Assembly: GCF_030817015.1 (NCBI RefSeq)
Contig: NZ_JAUSYS010000001.1
Span: 2,480,001-2,544,000 of the forward strand
Origin: Arthrobacter sp. V1I7
Lineage (GTDB): Bacteria > Actinomycetota > Actinomycetes > Actinomycetales > Micrococcaceae
Reading direction: 5' to 3'
DNA: 64,000 nt
A program made the translations under genes and the position numbers. Under the pieces are notes generated by a model. That model saw only the letters and a list, made by a program, of their open reading frames with translations, was not told where the DNA came from and searched no databases. Below are positions 28,314 through 40,031 of the stretch, piece by piece. How positions within the stretch are numbered: the first letter of the stretch is position 1; every line of letters begins with the position of its first letter.

Positions 28314-29786
28314 TCAGAACGCTTTGAGGATGTCTTCGACGCGGGCTTTGGCGTCGCCGAAGAGCATTTGGGAGTTGTCGCGGAAGAACAGGGGGTTTTG
28401 AACGCCTGCGTAGCCGGCGGCCATGGAGCGTTTGAACACGATGACGTTCTCGGCTTCCCAGACGCGGAGGACGGGCATCCCGGCGATGGGGCTGCCGGGG
28501 TCTTCGGCGGCGGAGGGGTTGACGGTGTCGTTGGCGCCGATGACGAGGACTACGGAGGTGTCGCCGAGGTCGTCGTTGATTTCGTCCATTTCCAGGACGA
28601 TGTCGTACGGGACCTTCGCTTCGGCCAGGAGGACGTTCATGTGCCCGGGCAGGCGTCCGGCGACAGGGTGGATGCCGAACCTGACATTCACACCCTTCTC
28701 GCGGAGCTGGTGGGCGAGTTCGGCGACGGGGTATTGGGCCTGGGCGACGGCCATGCCGTAGCCGGGGGTGATGACGACGCTGGAGGCGCCGGTGAGCAGG
28801 TCCGCGGTGGCCTGGGCGGTGATTTCGCGGTGCTCGCCGTGGTCCACGTCCCCGGCGGCGGGCGCGGCGATGCCGAAGCCGCCGGCGATCACGGAGATGA
28901 AGGACCGGTTCATGGCCTTGCACATGATGTAGGACAGGTAGGCGCCCGAGGAGCCGACCAGGGCGCCGGTGATGATGAGCAGGTCGTTGTTCAGCAGGAA
29001 ACCTGCCGCGGCCGCGGCCCAGCCCGAGTAGCTGTTGAGCATGGACACGACCACGGGCATGTCGCCGCCGCCGATGGAGGCCACCAGGTGCCAGCCCAGC
29101 CCGAGGGCGAGGAGGGTGACGACGATGAGGAGCCAGAGCTGGGAGTCGTTGACGTACCAGACGGTCAGGGCGATGAAGGCGGCGAGGGCGCCGAGGTTGA
29201 TCGCGTTCTTGCCCGGCAGCATCAGCGGCGAGGACTTCATCCGGGCGGAGAGTTTCAGGAACGCCACGATCGAGCCGGTGAAGGTCACTGCGCCGATGAA
29301 CACGCCGATGAACACCTCCGCGTGGTGGATCGCTGTCAGGTCCGGGGACAGGTCCGGGGCTTCGAGGTGCCCGTTCCAGCCGACAAGGACCGCGGCGAGG
29401 CCCACGAAGCTGTGCAGCAGTGCGATCAGTTCGGGCATGCCGGTCATTTCGACCACGCGGGCGCGCCAGAGCCCGATGGCGCCGCCGACGATCACCGCGG
29501 CGACGAGCAGGACCAGGCCGGTGAGGCCGGCGCCGGTGCCCCAGGCGTCCTGGAGGGTCAGCCAGATCGTCGCGGCCAGGGCGATGATCATCCCGGTGAT
29601 GCCGTAGATGACCCCGGCGCGAGCTTTCTCGTGCTTGCTCAGCCCGGCAAGGCTGAGGATGAACAGCAGGGCCGCGACGATGTAGGCCGCCCCCGCGATG
29701 GAGTCGGCGGTCAACGGACCGGAGACGGTGTCAGACACGGTAAGGCTCCTCGATAGAATTCCTGCTGCTTCGGTGGCGGCGCTCAT
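28314..29786 (-). CDS. pntB: NAD(P) transhydrogenase subunit beta
   Basis: A 490-residue membrane subunit of the proton-driven transhydrogenase. About eight or nine membrane helices occupy the first 290 residues, followed by the NADP-binding dIII domain with [17 protein letters not shown] and [14 protein letters not shown]. The start overlaps the pntA stop by 4 bp. With PntA it reduces NADP with NADH using the proton gradient, or the reverse. In this island it could balance reducing equivalents from C1 oxidation. Confidence 0.95.
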   Translation of the reverse strand: MSAATEAAGILSRSLTVSDTVSGPLTADSIAGAAYIVAALLFILSLAGLSKHEKARAGVIYGITGMIIALAATIWLTLQDAWGTGAGLTGLVLLVAAVIVGGAIGLWRARVVEMTGMPELIALLHSFVGLAAVLVGWNGHLEAPDLSPDLTAIHHAEVFIGVFIGAVTFTGSIVAFLKLSARMKSSPLMLPGKNAINLGALAAFIALTVWYVNDSQLWLLIVVTLLALGLGWHLVASIGGGDMPVVVSMLNSYSGWAAAAAGFLLNNDLLIITGALVGSSGAYLSYIMCKAMNRSFISVIAGGFGIAAPAAGDVDHGEHREITAQATADLLTGASSVVITPGYGMAVAQAQYPVAELAHQLREKGVNVRFGIHPVAGRLPGHMNVLLAEAKVPYDIVLEMDEINDDLGDTSVVLVIGANDTVNPSAAEDPGSPIAGMPVLRVWEAENVIVFKRSMAAGYAGVQNPLFFRDNSQMLFGDAKARVEDILKAF

Positions 29787-31336
29787 GAACGTGCCTTCCC
29801 GGCCGAGAACATGGCGAGCATGCGCCGGGTGACGGCGAAGCCGCCGAAAATGTTAATGCTGGCCAGCAGGACCGCGACGGCGGCGAGCACCTGCATCTCG
29901 ACGTTGTCGGAGGTGACCTGCAGCAGAGCCCCGACGACGATGATCCCCGAGATCGCGTTCGTGACGGACATCAGCGGGGTGTGCAGGGCGTGATGGACCT
30001 TCCCGATGACGTAGAAGCCGACCACGATGGAGAGCATCAGCACCGTGAAGTGCTGCGGCAGCGGCGCCGGGGCGACCGCGTTGATCCCGAACAGCACCGC
30101 GATGCCCGCGGCGAAGAGCCCGGCCTTACCGGCCGGGCTGAGGCCTTCCTTCTTCTTCGGCGCAGTGCTTTCGGCGGCCGGGACCTGGGTCGTAGCTGCG
30201 GGTGCGGCTGAGACCTGGACCGGGGGCGGGGGCCAGGTCTTCTCACCGTCTCGGACCACCGTCACGGAGCGCTGGACCACATCCTCGAAATCGATCCGCA
30301 GCTGCCCGTCTTTGTCCTTGGTCAGGAGCTTGAGCAGGTTCACCATGTTTGTCCCGTACAGCTGGGACGCCTGGGCCGGCAAACGGGCCGGAAGATCTGT
30401 GTACCCCAGAATCACCACACCGTTATCCGTAACTATCCGTTCTCCGGCGACCGAGCCTTCGACGTTCCCGCCCTGCCCGGCAGCCATGTCCACGATCACG
30501 CTGCCAGCCTTCATCCCGGCCACGTCCTCGGCCGTGAGCAGCTTCGGCGCCGGACGCCCCGGGATCAGGGCCGTGGTGATGATGATGTCCACATCGGCTG
30601 CCTGCTCCGAGTAAATCTCCGCAGCGCGGGCGTTATACGCCTCAGAGGTGGCCTTCGCGTACCCGTCCGAGGACTGCATCTCCTCCGCGACCTCCACCTT
30701 GAGGTAGGTCCCGCCGATCGACTTCACCTGGTCGGCGACCTCGGGCCGCGGATCCGTTGCCCGCACGATGGCCCCGAGGCTGCTGGCGGCACCGATCGCG
30801 GCCAAACCAGCCACACCGGCGCCGGCCACCAGGACCTTCGCCGGCGGGACCTTGCCCGCCGCGGTGACCTGGCCCGTGAAAAAGCGGCCGAACTCGTGGG
30901 CCGCCTCGATCACGGCCCGGTACCCGGCAATGTTCGCCATCGAACTAAGCACATCCATGGACTGAGCGCGCGAGATCCGCGGCACCGCGTCCAACGCCAG
31001 CGCTGTGATTGGACGGGCCGCCAGCGCTTCCACCAGTTCCGGCCGCAATCCGGGGCTCAACATCCCGATCAGCGTCGCACCGTCGGCCAGACGGCCGATC
31101 TCATCCTCGGTGGGCGGGTTGATCCGCAGCACCACCTCACTGCCCCACGCCTCGTCGGCGCCGACGATCAGTGCACCGGCTTCGGCGTACATGTCGTCTC
31201 TGAAGGACGAGGACTCCCCCGCACCCTTCTCGACCACAACGTCGTAGCCTAACTCCAACAACTGCTTCACGGTGACAGGCGTCGCTGCCACCCGTGACTC
31301 ATTACCTAGCTCGGCCACGATGCCAATATGTGCCAC
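29783..31336 (-). CDS. pntA: NAD(P) transhydrogenase subunit alpha (fused form)
   Basis: A 517-residue alpha subunit with both parts in one chain: an NAD-binding dI domain ([18 protein letters not shown] near residue 170) and a C-terminal membrane part with about four helices after a Pro/Ala-rich linker ([17 protein letters not shown]). The GTG start at 31336 gives the normal beginning [18 protein letters not shown]. It is coupled to pntB. Confidence 0.95.
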   Translation of the reverse strand: MAHIGIVAELGNESRVAATPVTVKQLLELGYDVVVEKGAGESSSFRDDMYAEAGALIVGADEAWGSEVVLRINPPTEDEIGRLADGATLIGMLSPGLRPELVEALAARPITALALDAVPRISRAQSMDVLSSMANIAGYRAVIEAAHEFGRFFTGQVTAAGKVPPAKVLVAGAGVAGLAAIGAASSLGAIVRATDPRPEVADQVKSIGGTYLKVEVAEEMQSSDGYAKATSEAYNARAAEIYSEQAADVDIIITTALIPGRPAPKLLTAEDVAGMKAGSVIVDMAAGQGGNVEGSVAGERIVTDNGVVILGYTDLPARLPAQASQLYGTNMVNLLKLLTKDKDGQLRIDFEDVVQRSVTVVRDGEKTWPPPPVQVSAAPAATTQVPAAESTAPKKKEGLSPAGKAGLFAAGIAVLFGINAVAPAPLPQHFTVLMLSIVVGFYVIGKVHHALHTPLMSVTNAISGIIVVGALLQVTSDNVEMQVLAAVAVLLASINIFGGFAVTRRMLAMFSAGKARS

Positions 31337-31606
31337 TATATTCTCTCTCTAAGATGTGATGCCCGGTAAATGCTGTTGCCGGGAGGCAGTAGGAATCTGT
31401 CCGGCCTACGAAGAGCAGCGGCCACGGTGGTTCCGTCGCCGGGCTGGCCCCGTATTTCGCAGTGCCTGTTGCGGAGGGCATGTTCCTCGGGGAAACGGCC
31501 GCGGAGACGGACGACGTCGGAGGCTGAGTAGTCCCGGGTCCCTTCCCTTCGGGACGGGGCTCGTACTCGGCCCGGTTGTCGTCTCGCGCGTGGGCGCCGG
31601 TCGCCT

Positions 31607-32566
31607 CTAATTGATCGGGGCGGGCGGTCGTTCGTCGCTGAGCACTGCCAGGGCGTTGTCGGCGGCGAGCATCGCCATCGCGGTTCGGGTCTCGACGGTG
31701 GCGGAACCGAGGTGCGGCACGAGCACCACGTTTTCGAGTTCGAGCAATCCGGGGTGCACGCTGGGCTCTTTCTCAAAAACGTCGAGCCCGGCACCCGCGA
31801 TTTGCCCCTCGCGCAGCGCGGCGGCGAGGGCTGCTTCGTCGACGATCGGTCCGCGCGCGGTATTGATGAGGTATGCCGATTCCTTCATGGCCGCGAGTTG
31901 CCCGGCACCGATCAGGTGGTGGGTGGCCGGTCCGTAGGGGCAGTGCAGGGAGACGATGTCGGATATGGCCAGCAACTCATCAAGCTCCACCCGCCGGGCG
32001 CCCAGCTCGGCGGCGACCCTTGGATCGATCTCGCGGCGTGACTGGTAGACGATTTCCACGCCGAAGGCCTTGGCCCGGCGTGCGGCCGCCTGGCCGATGC
32101 CGCCCATGCCGACGATGCCGAGGGTCTTGCCTTGCAGGCTGCTGCCGAGCAGGAAGAACATGCCCCATTTCCAGTCCTTGCCGGAGCGGATGAGCCGTTC
32201 CCCCTCGCCGAGCCGGCGGGTCGTCGAGAGGATGAGGCCGAGCGCGATGTCGGCGGTGGCCTCCGTGAGCACGCCCGGTGTGTTGGTGGCGACGACGCCC
32301 CGTTCGGTGCAGGCGGGCACGTCGATGTTGTCATAGCCGACGGCGACGTTCGCGACGACCTTGAGCTGCGGTCCGGCGGCGTCGAGCAGCTCGGCGTCGA
32401 TGCGTTCGGTGAGCAGGCTCACCACTGCATCGGCCCCGGCTACCCGGCGCAGGAGCTCCTCGCGGCCGATCGACTCCGGACCCTCCCAGGCCTCGACTTC
32501 GTGCTCGGTGCGCAGCTTTTCGAGTGCGGTTTCGGGTACACGTCCCGTGACGACGACCCGGCTCAT
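31607..32566 (-). CDS. D-2-hydroxyacid dehydrogenase (glyoxylate/hydroxypyruvate reductase-like)
   Basis: A 319-residue NAD(P)H-dependent dehydrogenase. The dinucleotide motif GMGGIGQAAARRA is near residue 150, the catalytic Arg is in INTARGPIVDE, and the His is in LVPHLGSATVET. ATG at 32566 overlaps the aminotransferase stop as ATGA. Paired with an aminotransferase in a serine-forming island, reduction of hydroxypyruvate to glycerate is plausible, but the substrate is not readable from sequence. Confidence 0.9.
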   Translation of the reverse strand: MSRVVVTGRVPETALEKLRTEHEVEAWEGPESIGREELLRRVAGADAVVSLLTERIDAELLDAAGPQLKVVANVAVGYDNIDVPACTERGVVATNTPGVLTEATADIALGLILSTTRRLGEGERLIRSGKDWKWGMFFLLGSSLQGKTLGIVGMGGIGQAAARRAKAFGVEIVYQSRREIDPRVAAELGARRVELDELLAISDIVSLHCPYGPATHHLIGAGQLAAMKESAYLINTARGPIVDEAALAAALREGQIAGAGLDVFEKEPSVHPGLLELENVVLVPHLGSATVETRTAMAMLAADNALAVLSDERPPAPIN

Positions 32567-33762
32567 GTCGTCTCGATCCACTTGCGCAGGCGGCCGAGGC
32601 CGTCGCGGATGTCGGCTACGTCGATGCCCGAGTAGGCGAGGCGGATGTACTGGCGGTCTTCGCCGGGCTGGCGGCGGCCGAAGTGTTCACGTGTGCAGAA
32701 GGAGACGCCGGTTTCGTACAGGGCTGCGGAGGCGAAATCGCCGACTGCTGTGTAGCCCATGCGCTCCATGGCCTCGGTGACGTCGGGGAATAGGTAGAAC
32801 GTCGACTGTGGGACGGCGACGTGCATGCCGGAGATGTCGTTCACGAGTTCGCATGCGGCGTCCCGGCGGCCGCGCAGGATGTCGAGCATCTGGTGTACGG
32901 GTTCCTGGGTGCCACGGAGCGCTTCGATGCCGGCCCATTGCACGTAGTGCGTCGTGCACGACTCATCGTTGGTGTTGAGTGTGCTGAGGATTTTGGCGAT
33001 CTCGACCGGGGCGACGGCGCAGCCCAGGCGGGATCCGGTCATGGCGAACTTCTTGCTGAAGGTGTAGAGGATCACGCTGCGCTCCGCCATGCCGGGAAGC
33101 GACACGATGGAGTTCGAGACCCCCTCATAGCGCGTCTCGAAGTATGCCTCGTCGGAGAGTACCCAGAGGTCGTGCTCCTGTGCGAGCTGTGCGATTGCCT
33201 CCCGCTCGGCGGCCGTCGACTCGGCCGAGATGGGGTTCTGCAGGTCGTTGTAGATGATTGCGACAGTATTGGGGGTGATCGACGCGCGCACCTGGTCGAG
33301 GTCGATCGCGAAGCCCTGGCTCGTGGGCAGGTAGCGGTAAGGCACGGCCGTGCCACCGAGGTACTCGATCTGCGATTCGTAGATGGGGAAGCCGGGGTTC
33401 GGGTAGAGCACTTCCTGGCCGGGGTTCATGACCGCCTGCAGGAACTTGGTGATAACGGGTTTGCCGCCCGTCATCACCACGACGTTGTCTGGGGAGAACT
33501 CGATGCCCCGGCGGGCCCCGATATCTTCGGCTAGGGCTTCACGCAACTGCGGGATGCCAGGGCCGGGGCAATAGCCCGTGTAGCCGTCGGCGATGGCCCG
33601 GTTCATTGCTTCGACGATATGGGGGGCCGTCGGGATGTTGATGTCGCCGAGATGGAAGGGGTACACGGGGTTCCCCTTCGCCTTCCAAGCGGCCGCGGCT
33701 TGGGCGACGCTAAAGGCAGTTTCGGTGCCCAGACGTTCGAGCCGGTTCGCGAGTTGCTGCAT
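32563..33762 (-). CDS. Class I/II PLP aminotransferase
   Basis: A 399-residue aspartate-aminotransferase-fold enzyme. The PLP Lys lies in YTFSKKFAMTGSRLG, the phosphate and ring contacts in NPISAESTAAER and LSDEAYFETRYEG, and the beginning has PFHLGDINIPTAP. Length is normal. Cotranslated with the hydroxyacid dehydrogenase, which suggests a serine or glycine/glyoxylate conversion: transamination to an oxoacid followed by reduction. That pairing is inference. Confidence 0.9.
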   Translation of the reverse strand: MQQLANRLERLGTETAFSVAQAAAAWKAKGNPVYPFHLGDINIPTAPHIVEAMNRAIADGYTGYCPGPGIPQLREALAEDIGARRGIEFSPDNVVVMTGGKPVITKFLQAVMNPGQEVLYPNPGFPIYESQIEYLGGTAVPYRYLPTSQGFAIDLDQVRASITPNTVAIIYNDLQNPISAESTAAEREAIAQLAQEHDLWVLSDEAYFETRYEGVSNSIVSLPGMAERSVILYTFSKKFAMTGSRLGCAVAPVEIAKILSTLNTNDESCTTHYVQWAGIEALRGTQEPVHQMLDILRGRRDAACELVNDISGMHVAVPQSTFYLFPDVTEAMERMGYTAVGDFASAALYETGVSFCTREHFGRRQPGEDRQYIRLAYSGIDVADIRDGLGRLRKWIETT

Positions 33763-33900
33763 GCTGTTCCACTCCTCATCGAGATTGTGATTGATCTTCT
33801 GCGGTAATAATTGCTGCTTTTACGTCGTGGCGGCGGTTAGGCAGGGTTGACCGGTGCCTTTCCGAGGCCCACGGCCAGGAACTTTTTGCGGACATAGTTC

Positions 33901-34029
33901 TTAGTCCGTTTCCGGGCCGATGCAGTAGGGGCAGTCCTGACTGCCCGGTTCACCGGAACAAGTTTCCTCCTGAACCTCAGGCTGTTCCCCGACGCTGGTG
34001 GTGGTCATCTTTCGCGGGCTTGTTGTCAT
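33901..34029 (-). CDS. 42-residue Cys-containing small protein
   Basis: ATG at 34029 follows AAGGAGAACC, a very good ribosome site, 31 bp after the pdxS stop. The peptide is acidic and has Cys24, Cys33 and Cys36 in EETCSGEPGSQDCPYCIGPE. No family is recognised. It sits between pdxS and the aminotransferase on the same strand. A shifted frame over the same bases also stays open to 33841 and ends KKFLAVGLGKAPVNPA, so which frame is used is not certain. Confidence 0.5.
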   Translation of the reverse strand: MTTSPRKMTTTSVGEQPEVQEETCSGEPGSQDCPYCIGPETD

Positions 34030-34059
34030 GGTTCTCCTTGACGCTCGCGGCGAAGAGTC

Positions 34060-34908
34060 TTACCAGCCGCGCTCGGCGAGGCGGTGCGGCTGCGGGATCT
34101 CATCCACGTTGATGCCCACCATGGCCTCGCCCAGGCCGCGGGAGGCCTTGGTGATAACGTCAGGGTCATCGAAATAGGCAGTCGCCCGGACGACGGCTGC
34201 GGCGCGCTGGGCCGGGTTGCCGGACTTGAAGATGCCCGAGCCGACGAACACGCCGTCAGCACCGAGCTGCATCATCATGGCGGCGTCGGCTGGGGTGGCG
34301 ATGCCGCCCGCGGTGAACAGCACCACGGGAAGCTTGCCGGCCGCGGCAACTTCCTTGACCAGTTCGTACGGGGTCTGCAGTTCCTTGGCCGCGACGTACA
34401 GCTCGTCCTCGGGCAGGGCGGCAAGCTTGGCGATCTCGGCGCGGATCTGGCGCATGTGCCCGGTGGCGTTGGAGACATCCCCGGTGCCGGCCTCGCCCTT
34501 GGACCGGATCATCGCCGCGCCCTCGTTGATGCGGCGCAGCGCCTCACCGAGGTTGGTGGCACCGCACACGAACGGAACCGTGAAGTTCCACTTGTCGATG
34601 TGGTTGACGTAGTCGGCCGGGGTCAGGACCTCGGACTCGTCAATGTAGTCCACGCCAAGGGACTGCAGGACCTGGGCCTCGACGAAGTGGCCGATCCGGG
34701 CCTTGGCCATGACCGGCACGGACACGGCGTCGATAATTTTGTCGATCGTGTCCGGATCGGACATCCGGGACACGCCGCCCTGGGCGCGGATATCGGCCGG
34801 AACGCGTTCCAGCGCCATCACAGCAACGGCACCGGCGTCTTCGGCGATGCGGGCCTGTTCGACGTTGACGACGTCCATGATGACTCCGCCCTTGAGCATC
34901 TCAGCCAT
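34060..34908 (-). CDS. pdxS: Pyridoxal 5'-phosphate synthase subunit PdxS, N-terminus shortened
   Basis: A 282-residue PdxS barrel that builds PLP from ribose 5-phosphate, glyceraldehyde 3-phosphate and ammonia. Active-site blocks are present: [27 protein letters not shown] with a catalytic Lys, and [21 protein letters not shown]. The family normally starts about 15-20 residues earlier with [10 protein letters not shown]. The RVKRG codons are here but have no in-frame ATG, GTG or TTG before a TGA about 20 codons upstream. No pdxT glutaminase follows, so it may be a surplus copy serving the PLP enzymes nearby. Confidence 0.88.
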   Translation of the reverse strand: MAEMLKGGVIMDVVNVEQARIAEDAGAVAVMALERVPADIRAQGGVSRMSDPDTIDKIIDAVSVPVMAKARIGHFVEAQVLQSLGVDYIDESEVLTPADYVNHIDKWNFTVPFVCGATNLGEALRRINEGAAMIRSKGEAGTGDVSNATGHMRQIRAEIAKLAALPEDELYVAAKELQTPYELVKEVAAAGKLPVVLFTAGGIATPADAAMMMQLGADGVFVGSGIFKSGNPAQRAAAVVRATAYFDDPDVITKASRGLGEAMVGINVDEIPQPHRLAERGW

Positions 34909-35081
34909 GCCCCGCTTTACTCGGTTTGCTGCCGGCGACGGTGACGTGTTCGTGTGGGAGTGGTCTAAGGGTCACTTCTTTGCTCCAAAGGGGCGGGATG
35001 CATGGCGATGCCAGGCATTTTCTAATGGGACGAACCCCGAGGTGTTTGTTCACGCTTGGGGCTACCGGTACTACACGGGCT

Positions 35082-36456
35082 TCAGCACTCGATGACGTTC
35101 ACGGCGAGGCCTCCGCGGGAGGTTTCCTTGTACTTGGTTTTCATGTCCGCTCCTGTTTCGCGCATCGTTTTGATGGCCTTGTCGAGGGATACCTTGTGCG
35201 AGCCGTCGCCGTGCAGGGCAAGGCGGGCGGCGTTGATGGCTTTCACGCTGGCGATGGCGTTGCGCTCGATGCAGGGGATCTGCACCAGCCCGCCCACCGG
35301 GTCGCAGGTCAGGCCAAGGTTGTGTTCAATGCCCACCTCGGCCGCGTTTTCCACCTGCGCAGGCGTGCCGCCCAGCACTTCGCAGAGCCCGGCAGCGGCC
35401 ATGGAGCAGGCCGAGCCCACTTCACCCTGGCAGCCCACCTCGGCCCCCGAAATGGAGGCGTTGATCTTGAACAGGATTCCGACGGCGCGCCGCGGCCAGC
35501 AGGAAGCGGACCACGCCGTCGTCGTTGGCGCCCGGGACAAACTTCACGTAGTAGTGCAGCACTGCGGGAACGATGCCCGCCGCGCCGTTGGTGGGTGCCG
35601 TGACGATGCGCCCGCCGGCGGCGTTTTCCTCGTTCACTGCCAGCGCGAACAGGTTCACCCATTCCATGGCGCGGAGCGGGTCGGTGACGCCGGTGTCCGC
35701 CGTCAGGGTTTGGAAGAGCGACGGCGCGCGGCGGCGGACGTTGAGCCCACCCGGAAGGATTCCTTCCGCGGCGCAGCCGTTGTCCACGCATTCGCGCATC
35801 ACCGCCCAGAGCGCCAGCAGCTTTTCCCTAAGTTCCGCTTCGGTCCGCCAGGTGAGCTCATTGGCGAGCATGACGTCCGAGATGGACATGCCTTCGCGCG
35901 CGCAGATCTCCAGGAGCTCATCCGCGCTGCTGAAGGGGAAGGGGAGGACGGTGGCGTCGGCCACCACGCGGTCGCCGGCGTCGGCGTCCCCGTCAACAAC
36001 GAAGCCGCCCCCAATGGAATAGAAGCTTCGTTCGCTGAGGACGGCCCCGGCGTGGTCCAGGGCCCGGAAGGTCATGCCGTTGGGGTGGGTCGGGAGGGAC
36101 TTGCGCCGGTGCAGCACCACGTCCTCGTCCCAGTTGAAGTCCACCCGGTGGTCGCCGCCAATCCACAGTTCGGCGTCGAGGGCAGCGGCAGCCACTTGGT
36201 CATCGGCAGTGGAGGTGTCCACGGTTTCCGGGTCCAGCCCTTTGAAGCCCAGGACCACTGCCTTGTCCGAGCCGTGGCCCCGTCCGGTGGCGCCCAGCGA
36301 GCCAAACAGTTCGGCCTGCACGCGCCGGGTGGCGCTCAGGTGTCCGTCGCCTTTGAGTCCGTCGGCGAACAGCTTTGCCGCCCGCATCGGGCCGACCGTG
36401 TGTGACGACGAGGGCCCGATGCCAACGGAGAACAGGTCCAGGACGCTGAGGGCCAT
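35082..36456 (-). pseudogene. sdaA: L-serine ammonia-lyase (4Fe-4S type), frameshifted
   Basis: It deaminates serine to pyruvate. The N-terminal beta domain starts FSVGIGPSSSHTVGPMRA, and the alpha domain contains ILPGGLNVRRRAP and TAPTNGAAGIVPAV. After RFLLAAA the frame breaks at about 35484-35496 by one extra base in a GCGGCGCGCC run; the rest continues in another frame with [20 protein letters not shown] and the GLTCDPVGG cysteine that bind the cluster, ending at 35082. Without the extra base it would be a full-length enzyme. Overlaps no gene; soxG starts the sox block just upstream. Confidence 0.85.
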
Positions 36457-37096
36457 TTAGGGGACCTCGGGGGAGGCGTATTCCCGCATGGCGTCGAGGA
36501 GCCAGCGGCCCAGGAAGTCCGCGAAGGAGGCGCGGGGGAAGAGCCGGAAGCTCTCCTCGCCGGTCTTCCAGAGGACCACGGGGATGTTACCGATCTCCGT
36601 GGACAGTGCCGTGCCGGCTTTCAGCACCCGCGGGTGCAGGTCCAGTGAGCAGCCCTTTTCCAGGACGGCGCGGCACCGGGGTCCGGTGAGTTCGAAGGTG
36701 GTGCGGTTGGCGGAGAGGTCCACCACCTGGCCTTCGCCGTCGGCCAGTGCTTCGCGGAGTGCCTGGATCAGGTCGCCGCCGAGGGACTCGTGGGCTTCGG
36801 TGGGTGCCACCACCAGGAACTCTTCGGGCCCGAGCCACAGCACCGAGGTGTCGCCGGAGCCGCTGACGGCGCCGCACGCCGCGGGCAGGCCGCCGGTGAC
36901 GGTGGCTACGCGCTGTCCGGCGTTGCTGTCCCGGTTGACCCGAAGGCCCACCATGGTCAGGAAGGCCACTTCGGACAGTTCCACCACGCCCCCGGACGGA
37001 GCCGGTTTCAAATGCTGCGCGGAGCTGGGCGGCGGGGCTGACGCGGAGGGAGAGGTTCTTCTCGTAGGAGGTTGCGGGTGCTGCTGTTTCAGCCAT
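36457..37096 (-). pseudogene. soxG: Sarcosine oxidase gamma subunit, frameshifted
   Basis: ATG at 37096 overlaps the soxA end by 8 bp and begins [20 protein letters not shown]. Reading runs to about 36993, where five G (minus strand; 36989-36993) shift the frame. With four G it would continue as SVRGVVELSEVAFLTMVGLR and complete a gamma subunit of about 200 residues. The downstream part is intact to 36457 and could start internally at a later ATG (37011), giving 184 residues. Gamma is needed in the heterotetramer, so either the call is a sequencing error or the enzyme is impaired. Confidence 0.8.
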
Positions 37097-40031
37097 CTTT
37101 GCGGGTCCCTTCGGGGTCAAAAAGTACGGTTTCGGCGACGACGACGTCCACGAGCTGGTCGCCGGCGGCGGCCACCAGGGTTTCGCCGATGCGGTTGCGG
37201 CCGTTCTTGATCAGGGCCAGGGCGAAGGACCTGCCCAGGGCGGCGCTGTGGTAGCTGGAGGTCACAAAGCCTTCCATGGGAACCGGTCCGTAGGCAGGGG
37301 TGGCCGGGATGCCCTTTTCCACGAGCTGGGTGCCTTCGGGCAGCCGCAGCGTTCCGTCCACGGGAAGGACGCTGACCAGGTGCTTGCGGTCCTCGCGCTG
37401 GGCATCAGCCCGTGAGTAGGAGCGCTTGCCGATAAACTCCTTGGCCTTGGAGACCACCCATTCCATGCCCGCGTCCTGCGGGGTGACGGTGCCGTCCGTG
37501 TCCTGTCCGACAATCGGGTAGCCCTTCTCGGCGCGGAGCACGTGCATGGTTTCCGTGCCGTAGGGGGTGATGTTGAATTCGGCGCCTGCGGCTGCCACGG
37601 CTTCCCAGGTGTTCAACCCGTACCAGGACGGCACGTTGATCTCGTAGGCCAGCTCGCCGGAGAAGGAGATCCGGCAGACCCGGGCGCGGACGCCGGAGGT
37701 GAGGGTGGTTTCGCGGAAGGTCATGAACGGGAAGGCTTCTGCTTCCAGCCCGCCATCCGCTGCCAGCTCCGGTGCCAGCTTGGCGATGACCGCCCGGGAT
37801 TTGGGCCCGACGACGGCAATCGTGCTCCATTGTTCGGTCACCGAGGTGCAGTGCACGTCGAGTTCGGGCCATTCGGTCTGGAGCCATTCCTCCAGCCAGT
37901 CCAGGACCTTGGCGGCGCCGCCGGTGGTGGTGGTCATGAAGTAGCGCTCGTCATCGAGACGGAGGGTCACGCCGTCGTCGAAGATCATGCCGTCCGCCAT
38001 GCACATGACGCCGTAGCGGGCAGAACCCGGAGCAAGCTTCTTGAAGGCGTTGGTGTAGATCCGGTTGAGGAATTCACCGGCGTCCTTGCCGCGGATTTCG
38101 ATCTTGCCGAGGGTGGTGGCGTCCATGAAGCCGACGGAGTCGCGGACGGCGGCGCACTCGCGCAGCACGGCCGCGTCCATGTCCTCGCCGGCCTGCGGGT
38201 AGTACCAGGGGCGCTTCCACTGTCCCACGTCCTCGAACAGGGCACCCTTGGCCTCGTGCCACGGGTGGATGGAGGTCTTGCGGGCGGGGTCGAACAGTTC
38301 GCCGCGCTGGCGGCCGGCGAGGGCCGCGAAGGCCACGGGCGTGAACGGTGCACGGTACGTGGTGGTGCCGATGTCGCCGATGCCGCGGGACGCTTCGCCG
38401 GCTGTGCGGAGAGCGGCGGCGATGACGCCGATCGCGTTGACGCCGGAGGTTTTGCCCTGGTCGTTGGCGGTGCTGATGGAGGTGTAGCGCTTGATGTGTT
38501 CCACCGAGCGCAGGCCGGCGCCGGTGGAGCGCAGGACGTCGGCCACGGACTGGTCGCGCTGGAAGTCCACGAAGTGGTGGTGCCAGTCATCCGCGGTGCC
38601 GGACTGGCCGGGGACCAGCCACAGCTGGCGGGTGGGGGCGCTTGCCTTCGGCTCGCCGATGACGGACGGCTGCGTAGCGGACTCGAACCCGGCGGCGATG
38701 GCTGCCGATGCTCCGGCCGAGATGCCCTCGGCAAGGACGTCCGCGAGTTCGAAGCTGCCGCGGCCGGAGCCGATCGTCTGCTGGTTGGGTACCACGGTGC
38801 TGGGCACGAAAGCGGCCAGCTCCTCATCCCAGCGCAGCTTGCCCTGCCGCTGGGAGTGGAGGTGGACCAGCGGGCTCCAGCCGCCGGAGACAGCGAGCAG
38901 ATCGCAGGCGATGTTTTCAACGCCGGAGGTGAGTTCGCCGTCGTCGTTAATGCTGCGGACGGTGACGGCGTTCAGGCGGCCGGTGCCGTTCGCAGCGGTG
39001 TTGGCCACCGCGCTGCCGATCAGCACCCGGGTGCCGGCTTCGACGGCGGCGGCCGCCACCTTCGTGAGGCTCGGGCGGGCGTCGACGACGGCCGCCACCT
39101 TGACGCCGGCGGCGCGCAGGTCCGCGGCGAGGGCGTAGGCGCTGTCGTTGGTGGTGCTGATGACCACGCGGCGCCCGGCGGCGACGGCGTAGCGGTTGAG
39201 GTAGCTGCGGACGGCGGAGGCCAGCATGATCCCGGGGCGGTCGTTGTTCTCGAAGACCAGGGGGCGTTCGTGGGCGCCGGGGGCCAGCACCACCTGATTG
39301 GCACGCACGTGCCAAATACGCTGGCGGGAGACGCCGGGTGCTGCGGGGCTGGACAAGTGGTCGGTGCGGTTCTGGACGGCGATGACGTAGTTGGCGTCGT
39401 AGGCACCGAAGGCGGTGGTGCGGTTCAGGACGGTGGACTCGGCACCGGAAACCAGTTCGGCTTCAACGTCCGCCACCCATTCCAGGGCCGGCTTGCCTTC
39501 AATGGTCTCGGCCAGGCCGGGAGCCGTGGACCCTGACAGGAGCGAGCCGCCCAACTCGGGCTGGTCGTCCATCAGGATCACCCGGGCGCCGGTGCGTAGG
39601 GCCTCGCGGGCGGCGGCCAGGCCGGCGGGACCGCCGCCGATGACCAGGACGTCGGTGTGGACGTACTTCTTGTCGTACTCGGCTCGGTCATCTTCCGGGT
39701 CCAGCTTGCCCAGTCCGTTGAGCAGCTCTGCCTTCAGGCCGTCCACCAGGGTGACGGTAGTGGCCGGGAGCATGGACTCGGCCACGTGGCCCGGGAACCG
39801 GGGTTCAATACGAACCAGCGCGTTGGATTCCTCCACGCCGGCGGACATGATGCCGCGGGCGCGGTCCTCGTAAAGTGAGTTGCCGGCGGCGATGCGGCCG
39901 TTGGCGAGCAGGGCCGAGGCGAGGGTGTCGCCGGGGTGGCCGGTGAATTCCTCGCCGTCCACGGTGAAACGCCAGGAGATGGTGCGGTCGATGCGTCCGC
40001 CGGCGTCGAGGCGGGCGTTCTGGGAAGTCAC
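37089..40031 (-). CDS. soxA: Sarcosine oxidase alpha subunit
   Basis: A 980-residue subunit of heterotetrameric sarcosine oxidase, which oxidises sarcosine to glycine and passes the methyl to tetrahydrofolate as methylene. An N-terminal 2Fe-2S-like ferredoxin fold ([20 protein letters not shown]) is followed by an NAD-binding site [17 protein letters not shown] near residue 140 and a C-terminal GcvT-type folate domain ([19 protein letters not shown]). GTG at 40031 overlaps the soxD stop. Full length. Confidence 0.96.
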   Translation of the reverse strand: MTSQNARLDAGGRIDRTISWRFTVDGEEFTGHPGDTLASALLANGRIAAGNSLYEDRARGIMSAGVEESNALVRIEPRFPGHVAESMLPATTVTLVDGLKAELLNGLGKLDPEDDRAEYDKKYVHTDVLVIGGGPAGLAAAREALRTGARVILMDDQPELGGSLLSGSTAPGLAETIEGKPALEWVADVEAELVSGAESTVLNRTTAFGAYDANYVIAVQNRTDHLSSPAAPGVSRQRIWHVRANQVVLAPGAHERPLVFENNDRPGIMLASAVRSYLNRYAVAAGRRVVISTTNDSAYALAADLRAAGVKVAAVVDARPSLTKVAAAAVEAGTRVLIGSAVANTAANGTGRLNAVTVRSINDDGELTSGVENIACDLLAVSGGWSPLVHLHSQRQGKLRWDEELAAFVPSTVVPNQQTIGSGRGSFELADVLAEGISAGASAAIAAGFESATQPSVIGEPKASAPTRQLWLVPGQSGTADDWHHHFVDFQRDQSVADVLRSTGAGLRSVEHIKRYTSISTANDQGKTSGVNAIGVIAAALRTAGEASRGIGDIGTTTYRAPFTPVAFAALAGRQRGELFDPARKTSIHPWHEAKGALFEDVGQWKRPWYYPQAGEDMDAAVLRECAAVRDSVGFMDATTLGKIEIRGKDAGEFLNRIYTNAFKKLAPGSARYGVMCMADGMIFDDGVTLRLDDERYFMTTTTGGAAKVLDWLEEWLQTEWPELDVHCTSVTEQWSTIAVVGPKSRAVIAKLAPELAADGGLEAEAFPFMTFRETTLTSGVRARVCRISFSGELAYEINVPSWYGLNTWEAVAAAGAEFNITPYGTETMHVLRAEKGYPIVGQDTDGTVTPQDAGMEWVVSKAKEFIGKRSYSRADAQREDRKHLVSVLPVDGTLRLPEGTQLVEKGIPATPAYGPVPMEGFVTSSYHSAALGRSFALALIKNGRNRIGETLVAAAGDQLVDVVVAETVLFDPEGTRKDG

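Noticed and set aside
28140..29756. A 538-codon open frame antisense to pntB
   Set aside because: Long antisense frames are expected at this GC content; its composition is Gly/Asp/Val-rich without domains, and pntB is certain.
37542..39536. A 664-codon open frame antisense to soxA
   Set aside because: Same reason; soxA is full length and conserved in the other strand.
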